Shown: positions 8,138 to 15,427 of the stretch, piece after piece
Numbering within the stretch: the first letter of the stretch is position 1
Layout: the number at the start of each line of letters is the position of its first letter
Source of the DNA: CAJBLF01 sp964494005
Lineage (GTDB): Bacteria > Patescibacteriota > Gracilibacteria > Absconditabacterales > Absconditicoccaceae
Length of the DNA: 17,387 bases
Assembly: GCA_964494005.1 (NCBI GenBank)
Contig: CAZBQE010000016.1
Location: forward strand, 1-17,387
Reading direction: 5' to 3'
Made by a program: the position numbers and the translations under genes
The notes under the pieces: generated by a model
What the model saw: the letters and a program-made list of their open reading frames with translations, nothing else
The model's database searches: none
Told to the model about the DNA's origin: nothing

Positions 8138-11100
8138 TTATTTAACTCAACAACATTTCTTATATTTCTTTCCCGATCCACACGGACATAAATCATTAGG
8201 TCTCACTTTAGCTCATGGTTGTGGAATAACCGGTTCATCAAACACTTCAGGCGTACCCTTAGGCTGATTTTTATCATCGACTTCAAATACTTCGAAACCA
8301 TCGCTATTTTCATACACCATTTTTTCCGATTGTTTTTCCTGTGGTTTTTCTACTTTCACTTTTTTCATCTCTGAACCAACTTTCTGGAGCATCTTGAGGT
8401 ATTCAGCTTCACTCTGAGAACTAACTTCTATGACTTGAGGAGCTTGTTGTTGCTGAAGCGAAACAAAATCTATTCCTGCGATATATGCAGTTACATCGAA
8501 CTTCAACCTATATAATAACGTCTGAAATTTATCATATGCTTCTGATTTGTATACAATCAAAGGATCAAGCTGTGCATATCCCATCAATCCAACTTTATCT
8601 CTGAGATATTCCATATCATCAAGATGTTTTACTCGCAATGTATCTACATGATACAAATACACATCTTTGAATATCAAATACAATCTATTTACATCCATCA
8701 TTGCAAATTTTGTTTTGAGTTGATCAAGCATAAAGAGCGAAAGCTCAACTTGTAATTCATCAAAATTCATCTCCGAAAATTTCTTCATTTGTTGAATTTC
8801 AAGATTCATAGAAAATTCTTTATCCATCACACGAAGAAATTGTGCAGGAGATTGTTCAAGCACTTTCGCATTAGCAATTTGTTGATGAACAATATCATCC
8901 ATATTTTCCTCTATTTCAAGTTTAATAGTCTCCACAAGATATTTTCTGAGTTGTTCATCACTTTCGCTTCATAAGATATCATCTCTCTTTTTGTAAATAG
9001 CTTGTCTTTGTTTGTTGATAACGCTATCATAATCAAACAAATGTTTTCTGATACCAAAATGCCATCATTCCATCTGTTTCTGAGCTCTGACAATAGAACT
9101 TGTAAATTGACTTTGGGTTAATTCAAGATTTTCCAGATCAGATTTTCCAAGCAACATACCTGCAATACCTTGAATTCTCTCTCCTCCCATCTTACGCATA
9201 ATCAGATCATCAAGCGCAACAAAAAATACAGAAACACCAGGATCTCCCTGTCTTCCCGCACGACCTCTCAACTGATTATCTATTCTTCTGGATTCATGTT
9301 TTTCTGTACCAAGGATGAAAAGTCCATAGTGAAAATCTTGCTCTATAGTATCTGTAGTTTCATCATCCATAGGTTTACAAAAAATCTGAGCAAATGCATC
9401 AGTATTGGCTCTTTTCCCTCTATTAAATTTTATTTTCATCTGAATAGTATCATGAACAACTCGATCTTGTTCAGCTTGCCTAATCAATTCATCGCTAAAT
9501 CCCAATTCACGCTTTATTCCTTCCATAGTTAATTCAAATTCAACTTGAGAATAAACTACTGCAGACACCGCTGAAGCTCAAATATTTTGAGAGTTAGAAC
9601 CTGAAATCTGTAATTTGGAACCTATTACTATAGATTTTATCCATTTCGCATAATTATCAGCAAGTTTCTGATTTAATTCTGATTCAAGTTTGATATCTGT
9701 CCCCCTACCAGCCATATTTGTAGCAACAACAACACTTTTGAATTTACCCGCTTGAGCGACAATATGAGCTTCCTGTTCATGGAACTTTGCATTCAAAACA
9801 TAATGAGTAATGCTCTCTTTTTCCAACATTCTAGAAACGTATTCAGACGTAGCAATATTTGCTGTACCAATCAAAATAGGTTGTCCTATGGTATGAGCAA
9901 ATTGAATATGTTGCTTTACAAATTTCCACTTGATAGATTCATTATAAAAAACTTTATCATTTCTATCTACTCTGATAATAGGTTTATTGGTAGGAACCTC
10001 TAACACAGAAAGTTCATAAATCTTTTCAAATTCCTCTCCTTCTGTAAGCGCTGTACCCGTCATACCACAAAGTTTATTGTATTGCTTGAAAAAATTTTGA
10101 TAAGTAATGGTCGCTAATGTTTTAGATTCTCTTTGAATTCTTACTCATTCTTTGGCTTCGATTGCTTGATGTAATCCTTCAGAAAATCTTCTGCCCGGCA
10201 TCGTACGACCCGTATGTTCATCGACAATCAAAACCTCATTATCTTTTACTATATATTCTTTATCTTTTTCGTACACAGCCTGAGCACGAAGTGCATTCTC
10301 GATATGATGAATTTCTTCATATCCAAGATCCTTATAGAGATTTTCTACTTTCAAAATTTCTTCCAATTTGGTAATTCATTTTCCACTCAAAGAAGCAGTT
10401 TTAGTTTTTTCATCAATATAATAATCACCATCTTCTTCTTGATTCATTCACGATTTATTTTCTGTCAACAACTCCTGTAATAATCATTTAGACACTTTTT
10501 TCTTGGAAGTACAAGGAACTAATCCTTTCGCTATCTGAGCATAATACATATATTTTTCTGTCGCTTCTTCATTTGGTTGAGAAATAATAAGCGGAGTCCT
10601 TGCTTCATCAATCAAAATACTATCAATTTCATCCACAATCGTATAATTGAGCGGTCTTCGAATGAGCGACCTTTCTTTCATAGATTTGACAAGATTATCT
10701 CTCAAATAATCAAATCCAAGCTCTGAATTTTCCACATACGTAATATCTTTTCAATATTCTTCTCTTCTCGTATTCAACGCAACAGTTTTGGTAACACATC
10801 AACAAGTAAGTCCCAATCGAGAATATACATGCCCCATCCATTGAGCATCACGAGACGCAAGATAATCATTGACCGTAACTACATGAACTCATTTGCCCTC
10901 CAACGCATTCAAATACACAGGAGCGACAGCAACCAAAGTTTTTCCTTCTCACGTCTTCATTTCAGCAATAATTCACTTATGAAGAATAATTCATCCAAGT
11001 AATTGGGCATCATACGGAATCATATTCCATATCATTTTTTCTCATTTCACTTCAATTTCTGATCACACCATTCTTTTACATGCCTGCTTTACGGTAGCAA

Positions 11101-11302
11101 AAGCTTCTGGCAAAAGATCATCTAAAGTTTCACCCTTAACGAGCCTACCTTTGAATTCCTGAGTTTTTGCTTTGATCTGGTCATCAGAAAGCGAATCAAA
11201 TTCCGTTGAAAATTCGTTTATTTTTTTGACAAGAGGTCGAAGTTTATTCAATTGTTTCTGATTATAATCTCACGCTATCAAATTAATTAATTTTCCGAAC
11301 AT
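8138..11302 (-). CDS. secA: preprotein translocase ATPase SecA
   Basis: SecA is the motor ATPase that drives proteins through SecYEG. The frame has 1055 codons, longer than the usual 830-900. It starts MFGKLINLIAG and shows Walker A MKTGEGKT with Gly118 encoded by TGA, VDEIDSILIDEARTPLIIS (Asp224) and TGRTMPGRRFSEGLHQAIEA. It also has MTGTALTE, MAGRGTDI (Met530), GTEKHESRRIDNQLRGRAGR and FDYDSVINKQR. The tail RPNDLCPCGSGKKYKKCCG is the zinc-binding SEC-C motif, its last Gly encoded by TGA. About 120 residues separate GTDI from YGLFILGTEKHE, where E. coli has about 50, so the VAR-like subdomain is enlarged. CGA codons 162 and 890 fall on the conserved F of FLGL and the W of LDxxWxxHL. A promoter and a possible leader ORF lie upstream. 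No Shine-Dalgarno is seen before the ATG. Confidence 0.97.
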
Positions 11303-11352
11303 GGGTTTTTTGAAATTGCTAAAACAAGTATCCCGAAATTTCGGGACAGCAT
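11287..11352 (-). CDS. possible 21-residue leader ORF overlapping the secA start
   Basis: ATG at 11352 opens a 21-codon frame, MLSRNFGILVLAISKNPCSEN, ending at TAA. Its last 16 bp overlap the start of secA in a different frame. It begins 4 nt after a TACTAT box, and its second to seventh codons form a palindrome. The layout recalls upstream peptides that regulate secA in other bacteria, but the sequence is not SecM-like. AT-rich DNA yields such short frames by chance. Confidence 0.25.
   Translation of the reverse strand: MLSRNFGILVLAISKNPCSEN
11331..11346 (-). repeat. perfect 16-bp palindrome in the secA leader
   Basis: TCCCGAAATTTCGGGA can fold as a UCCCG/CGGGA stem with a 6-nt loop in the secA leader RNA, about 30 nt before the secA ATG. 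There is no U-tract directly after it in either direction, so it is not a standard terminator. It may be a regulatory hairpin or another dispersed palindrome. Confidence 0.6.
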
Positions 11353-11356
11353 ACCG

Positions 11357-11384
11357 ATAGTAGGAATTTCAAACACTAAAACAA
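11357..11384 (-). promoter_or_regulatory. candidate secA promoter
   Basis: On the minus strand TTGTTT (11384-11379), a 16-nt spacer and TACTAT (11362-11357) form a plausible promoter. Transcription would begin near 11350, leaving a leader of about 48 nt that includes the palindrome. The same 16-nt spacing and TACTAT box occur before the yidD-fmt gene. Confidence 0.45.
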
Positions 11385-11413
11385 CCAAAAAAAATACTAC
11401 TTTTTTGTTTTAA

Positions 11414-11443
11414 TTGACATTCAAAATAAAATATATGTAAAAT
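11414..11443 (+). promoter_or_regulatory. candidate promoter with consensus -35 box
   Basis: TTGACA at 11414-11419 is a perfect -35 box, followed by an 18-nt spacer and TAAAAT at 11438-11443. It points into a region with no intact gene, just upstream of the decayed frame 11441-11773. It could be the old promoter of that gene or drive a small RNA. Confidence 0.4.
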
Positions 11444-11773
11444 ATAAAACATAAGATTTCGTACACGAACCAAAGACGCATTCTTATAATTGTACATCAT
11501 ACAGTAATAACTAATCTTTTGGAACATAAAGAAACAATTATTTATAATGGGTAATATAACCAATCGAAAGAATTAGAAAATTTTCTTAAACAGAATCCAA
11601 ACAAAGAAAGTGATATTTTCAAAGCGTTCACTTACTAAATTATGAAAAAATATTCCATTTCGAAAAAAATCAAAACCACTATAGGACGCTCAAAAAGGAA
11701 AGAGGAGAAATTAGCAAAAATTTATATAAATCCCTCCATGCTATTACTAAAAGAATTACGAATCAAATACTAA
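11441..11773 (+). pseudogene. decayed reading frame interrupted by TAA codons
   Basis: One reading frame runs from 11441 with stops only at 11552-11554, 11639-11641 and 11771-11773, giving open stretches of 37, 28 and 43 codons. The peptides look protein-like rather than random: LLEHKETIIYNG, ELENFLKQNPNKESDIFKAF and KKYSISKKIKTTIGRSKRKE. The last stretch alone, 11642-11773, could be a 43-residue basic protein starting MKKYSISKK. I recognise no family. Decay of a small gene by nonsense mutation is the simplest reading. Chance open frames in AT-rich DNA remain possible. Confidence 0.35.
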
Positions 11774-12087
11774 AATTTCTGAACCCAAAAAAAATTAAAA
11801 AAATATAGTAATCTCAAAGATCCTGAATAAGTGAACTTTTTGATCAAAGAAAAATTATAAAATTTTTTATTTTTTTGAAAAATTTTTTTCATTTTTTTTA
11901 TTTTTTAGTAAGAAATTTTTTAGCAAAAAAATACGTACACGAGAAATATAAGTCAAGAAGCGTATTTTAACTCATATTTTACAATTCATAATGTATAATT
12001 GAAAATGTATTTTCTCTTGCATTTACTGCAGAATAGCGTATATCTGATGTGTTAAATCTCTTTTTATTCTCTTATTATTTACTCAAA
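11774..12087. other. very AT-rich intergenic region
   Basis: No intact gene is visible. The stretch 11850-11935 is almost wholly A and T with long T-runs. Closer to the next gene, TTGCAT (12017-12022) and TATATC (12039-12044) at 16-nt spacing form a weak promoter candidate. TATAAT at 11994-11999 and TATTAT at 12073-12078, the latter 9 nt before the ATG, are other possible -10 boxes. Confidence 0.4.
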
Positions 12088-12453
12088 ATGGTTGCTAAAA
12101 AAAAACCAGCTGCTAAGAAAAAAGCAGTAAAGAAGCCTATTAAAAAAGTAACTAAAAAAGTTACTAAGAAGGCAGTTAAAAAAGTTGCTAAAAAAGCAAT
12201 TAAAAAAGTTGCTAAAAAAGCTAAAAAAGTTGCTAAAAAAGCTAAGAAAGTAGCTAAAAAAGTTGCTAAAAAGGTTGCTAAAAAAAAACCAGTTAAAAAA
12301 GCTAAAAAGGTTGCTAAAAAAAAACCAGTTAAAAAAGCTAAGAAAGTTGCTAAAAAAAAAGTAGCTAAAAAAGCTAAGAAAGTTGCTAAAAAAAAACCAG
12401 CTAAAAAAGCTAAGAAATTAGTTGGACGAGCAGCAGTAAAAATCAAGAAATAA
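12088..12453 (+). CDS. Lys/Ala-rich histone-H1-like protein
   Basis: This 121-residue protein is built almost wholly from Lys, Ala, Val and Pro in repeats such as KKVAKKAKKVAKK and KKPVKKAKKVAKK. It resembles bacterial histone-H1-like and AlgP-type C-terminal domains, which bind DNA non-specifically through lysine-rich tails. A nucleoid or DNA-compaction role is inferred. Family resemblance rests on composition only. The ATG at 12088 starts MVAKKKPAAKKK; an upstream GTG at 12049 would add a hydrophobic leader that does not fit. The DNA is internally repetitive (GCTAAAAAA-type units), so its length may vary between strains or assemblies. It has its own promoter region and a strong terminator. 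Confidence 0.8.
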   Translation: MVAKKKPAAKKKAVKKPIKKVTKKVTKKAVKKVAKKAIKKVAKKAKKVAKKAKKVAKKVAKKVAKKKPVKKAKKVAKKKPVKKAKKVAKKKVAKKAKKVAKKKPAKKAKKLVGRAAVKIKK

Positions 12454-12466
12454 TTCATCTTGAAAA

Positions 12467-12500
12467 TAAAAAAATCTCCACCTATGTGGAGATTTTTTTA
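12467..12500. terminator. strong, probably bidirectional terminator
   Basis: A perfect hairpin: ATCTCCAC (12474-12481), loop CTAT, then GTGGAGAT (12486-12493). It is extended by A-runs on the left and T-runs on the right to a 15-bp stem. The T-tract serves the plus-strand H1-like gene, and the A-tract gives a U-tract for minus-strand transcripts leaving the chorismate mutase remnant. Confidence 0.88.
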
Positions 12501-12518
12501 TTTATTACAAAGATTTTA

Positions 12519-12770
12519 TTACAAAGATAACGATTCCTGATGTATTCTATTTCGCAAATCAGTAATAAATGTTTCTGATAATCATTTTTTTACTCATATA
12601 GCAATCACAGAACGCAAAACGATTTCCCATCTTTGTGTATCCAGAATTGAAAGATAATGAGCACGTTTATATAAAGATATAGCTTTTACTATTTAATATC
12701 TTTGTGCAAGCAAATCAATAATTTGCTGATCAATCTGATCGATATTTTTTCTTAATACTTCCAATCACAT
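12519..12770 (-). pseudogene. AroQ-type chorismate mutase broken by an in-frame TAA
   Basis: The frame starts MGLEVLRKNIDQIDQQIIDL and continues LAQRY, then TAA at codon 26 (12695-12693). It goes on IVKAISLYKRAHYLSILDTQ, RWEIVLRSVIAIGVKKGLSE, TFITDLRNRIHQESLSL and stops at 12519. Apart from the stop, the order LRxxIDxIDxxIIDLLxxR, then IVxxxxxYKR, a DxxR turn and GLSxxFI matches the AroQ fold (chorismate to prephenate) across its usual 80-90 residues. Three TGA or near-TGA glycine positions fit. TAA ends the intact genes here, so this is best read as a recent pseudogene or a sequencing error. One base change from GAA, CAA or AAA would explain it. It is the last gene of the holA-to-racemase-like set, 17 bp behind its neighbour. 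Confidence 0.7.
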
Positions 12771-12787
12771 ATCATAATAATAAACAA

Positions 12788-13606
12788 TTAAATTTTCTTC
12801 CAATCAATCTCCACTGTTTTACCTCTCTGAAGCAATCGAAGTAATCTTTTGTCCCTCTTAAGCATTTCCAAATAATCAGTATACGCAAAAGTAATAGCAT
12901 ATTCCCCTTTTTCTGTTGGTATAAGTTTACGAAAAATAGTCTCCAACTTTTCTAGTCTATGAAAACGTATTTTTTTAAAATTCAAAAATTTGGTGATAGT
13001 CGGCTGATAATGGAAATAACCATAATTTAAAGGAATAAGCGTATCCACCATAGCATCCTTAAAATATCTAAGATCATGCTTGATAATTCTATTCACCAAA
13101 ATATTCGAATACGATAAACCGCTAAGATAATATTTTCGTAATGAAACTTCTTTGGATCGATACACAAACGGAAAATGAAATTTTCTAATCGTTTTTTGAT
13201 ATGCTGTCAAAGCATGTGATGTTGCCAATGCTTCGACCAAATACTGCGCTTGTTGAATATCAGCAAAGTCTCAAATAAGACCTAATTTTCCTACCAAAGA
13301 ATAAGTAAAACAATATTCCTTAAGATATGTTGTAAATAAAGGCAATATCTTTTTTTTCTGAATTTTAAATTCTGAACTCTGCATTATATAAAGTTCATAG
13401 ATCGGCGGAAGTATAATCATATCAACTTTTTGTTTTGTAAGATATGCTATTCCTACTTGCACTAATTCCAAGGAATATTCAAAACTCTTATCACCATACG
13501 GCCAATGAGCAGAATCATAATAAACAATATATTCATGATCCTCCTTGGTAAGGAATTTAAACAAAGCCAAGGTATCTGATCACGAAGTAATTATTCAGAT
13601 CTTCAT
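12788..13606 (-). CDS. glutamate/aspartate racemase-like protein lacking catalytic cysteines
   Basis: A 272-residue protein, close to the 255-275 of MurI. The start MKIGIITSGSDTLALFKFL corresponds to the MurI IGIFDSGVGGLTVLK region. EYIVYYDSAHWPYGDKSFEY matches the IIYFGDTARxPYGxKS motif, and DTLIPLNYGYFHYQPTITKF matches DTLILGCTHYPLL. MurI needs one Cys in ACNTA and one in GCTHYP; here these places read ILPPIYE and PLNYGYFHY, so neither cysteine is present. It is therefore probably not an active racemase, although the fold may be kept. The assignment is pattern-based and moderate. A short repeat-like insert (MQSSEFKIQKK) lies near residue 75. The start overlaps the preceding gene's end by 16 bp, suggesting translational coupling. 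CGA codons occur in VYxSKEVSLxKYY. Confidence 0.55.
13361..13385 (-). repeat. in-frame dispersed repeat inside the racemase-like gene
   Basis: AATTCTGAACT-TGCATT here matches the copy at 7770-7787 inside mtaB at 17 of 18 positions. In both genes it is read in the same frame on the minus strand, giving MQSSEF here and MHSSEL in mtaB. It falls between the conserved PYGDKS region and the C-terminal half. Confidence 0.5.
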
Positions 13607-14181
13607 GAGATTTCTTTTTTGAGATAAATAAATTTATTGAGCAAAGGAACAAGTTCGTCTATGGTTTCTACAACAGATAAAGCTTCTATAGTCGCCACCT
13701 GTTCTTTCAAAAAAGCAGCATACGTAACAACTCTCGAAGATACCGAACCCGTCATTGCATCTAATTTAACCAATGATCTTTGCAAAGAAACTTTATACGG
13801 CGTAACCGATAACACAAAATAATAAATAGATTTTTTGATAAGATTAGACTCAAACGTCTGCATATTCTCTATAATCTGTTTTTTTGTTGTCTGATATTTT
13901 TTCAATAAAGTAAGTTTCTGATATCTGACATTAGTCCGATAATCAACATCATATCCTCTATTGATATACGTCTGGATAGTCATCACATCTTTTGCATTTT
14001 GCAAGATAAGCGAATCCAAAGAACTTACCGTATCCTTGCATTTATAAAATCATTGAGTTTTTTTGAGAGAAATAACAACCTCTTCAACATCAATATGACA
14101 AAAAAATCAATCTGACAGACCAGCATACACGCTTCAGATACCCATGAACAAAAGTATTCCTATCACGAACAACTTTTTCAT
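13591..14181 (-). CDS. secreted, probably coiled-coil protein (unknown function)
   Basis: A 196-residue protein with a typical signal peptide: MKKLFVIGILLFMGIGSVYA followed by GLSDGFF, with a likely cut after SVYA. The mature part is mainly helical and charged or polar, for example YQKLTLLKKYQTTKKQIIEN and later EALSVVETIDELVPLLNKF. Two cysteines (FFCHID and YKCKD) near the mature N-terminus could form a disulphide. TGA codons provide Gly in the signal peptide, at the mature start and near the C-terminus. The true end is GRSE-TAA at 13591, after a TGA at 13605 that ordinary calling would take as the stop. It lies 47 bp behind holA and overlaps the racemase-like gene. I recognise no family. 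Confidence 0.75.
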
Positions 14182-14228
14182 TCACAAAATACAAAATAAA
14201 ATAATCACAAATACTATATCAGTATAAT

Positions 14229-15221
14229 TTAGATCGCATTAATGAGTTTTTTGATACCAAGTCGAAAATAAGTATCCGGAAGCTGTCATGTTTTAATATC
14301 AGCGTCCAAAGCAACCAATTGCGTATAAAAATATTCTATATGATGTTTATGTGTTGTAAACAAAGACATTTTCGCATATTCGTTTTTGACCTGCCAAGGA
14401 TTCATTTTGAGTTTAGACGCCATGAGCTTAGTATCCGTAATCCCTGATTCATTCAAATCAATCATAAAGAGATAAAATTTCAAAGCTCGATATAACATTC
14501 CAGCAAACTGATTCCGATCTACCCCACTAGATTGAATTTTTTCCAATAGCTGTATAGCTTGACGAGAATCAGTAAACAAAGCTTTCAATAAAGCAAAAGA
14601 ATCTGTCTCTACTTGTCCAAACACAATATAATCAATCATTACTTCATCAATCACCGATTGTCCTTTTACTTTAGCTCGCGTTTTGAGTTTATCGCACTCA
14701 AATCGAATACGATATAAATCAGAACCAACTTTGGTAAGCAAATAACGTATGGTTTCTTGACTGATAGTAAATTCTTTGAGTTCTTCTTTGATAAATTTTT
14801 CCAAATCATTTCACTTGAGCTGATTAAATTCCTTGATTATAGCTTGTTTTTGAAGAAATTTATATAATCTCAATCTCTTATCTGGAGTAGCACTTACAAA
14901 AACCAATAATGAATCATCCGGGATTTTTCCCTCCGCTTTGATAAATGCATCAATAAAAACAGTAAGTTGATCGTTTTTGTCCATAGGAATCTTGGCACCT
15001 CACTCAAGAGGTAATCCATTGATCAAAATAAGTTTTTTCATCGTAAAAAGTCCACTATGATAGATAGCTTGCTTAATTTGATCAATATCTAAATTTTCAA
15101 AACTAAATTGAAAAACACTATCCGGTCAAAATTTTGCAAGAAAATTTTCCTTTCGTCTAAGGATTTCCTTATCCAGAAGATACTTCTCCTGCCCAGCAAA
15201 TAGATATACATTATTCAACAT
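14229..15221 (-). CDS. holA: DNA polymerase III subunit delta
   Basis: HolA is the clamp-loader delta subunit that opens the sliding clamp. The frame is 330 residues, the family's usual length, with TGA as Gly. It starts MLNNVYLFAGQEKYLLDKEI, matching the YLLxGxExYLxxE opening. GLFTMKKLILINGLPLEGG and LLVFVSATPDKRLRLYKFL in the first domain resemble HolA, which is AAA+-like but lacks Walker motifs. The middle and C-terminal helices follow: LTKVGSDLYRIxFECDKLK, DSFALLKALFTDSRQAIQLL and the MLYRALKFYLFMIDL stretch. The final Gly-rich end after a TGA at 14288-14286 is GQLPDTYFRLGIKKLINAI. Start Met at 15221 is chosen because the upstream extension in the same frame is hydrophobic and not family-like. 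It is first in a four-gene minus-strand set. Confidence 0.88.
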
Positions 15222-15332
15222 ATAAACAAAAAACATCACTATATAAAGCAAACTAATGGTAGAGATTTGACGAAGGATTTCAAATACAAAAAATCTTTGT
15301 AATTCCAAGTCAAGTTATTACACTACTTACCA

Positions 15333-15374
15333 GAAAATAGAAAATGGAGAATGGAAAATTGAGAATGGAAAAAA
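15333..15374 (+). repeat. short tandem AT-rich repeat in a divergent intergenic region
   Basis: GAAAATAG, GAAAATGG, GAGAATGG and GGAAAATTGAGAATGG follow one another between the divergent holA and yidD-fmt genes. The units resemble the ATTGAAAATTGA flanks of the in-gene repeats in gatA and fmt, so this may be an intergenic member of the same family. Confidence 0.45.
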
Positions 15375-15395
15375 TAATCTTTCCATCTTTCAATC

Positions 15396-15423
15396 TTTAC
15401 ATCTTTATCTTTGTTAGTACTAT
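15396..15423 (+). promoter_or_regulatory. candidate promoter of yidD-fmt
   Basis: TTTACA (15396-15401), a 16-nt spacer and TACTAT (15418-15423) look like -35 and -10 boxes. The ATG follows only 4 nt later, which leaves almost no leader. Either the transcript is leaderless or the true -10 box lies elsewhere. Confidence 0.35.
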
Positions 15424-15427
15424 TGCT

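Noticed and set aside
8138..11302. secA as a multi-frameshift pseudogene
   Set aside because: Every piece keeps the same frame, and each TGA falls on a glycine of the family. There is no frameshift.
11331..11346. Intrinsic terminator upstream of secA
   Set aside because: The stem is short and has no T-tract directly after it on either strand.
11369..11563. 64-residue minus-strand ORF upstream of secA
   Set aside because: It overlaps promoter-like DNA and the decayed plus-strand frame, and the peptide has no protein-like pattern.
12075..12458. Minus-strand ORF rich in FLATFLAFL repeats
   Set aside because: It is the shadow of the lysine-rich repeat gene on the other strand.
12693..12695. 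TAA as a sense codon, to rescue chorismate mutase and the 11441 frame
   Set aside because: TAA ends SecA, GatA, HolA and Fmt at their normal family lengths, so it is a stop codon here.
15333..15374. CRISPR array
   Set aside because: The units are 8-16 nt, adjacent and degenerate, with no spacers.
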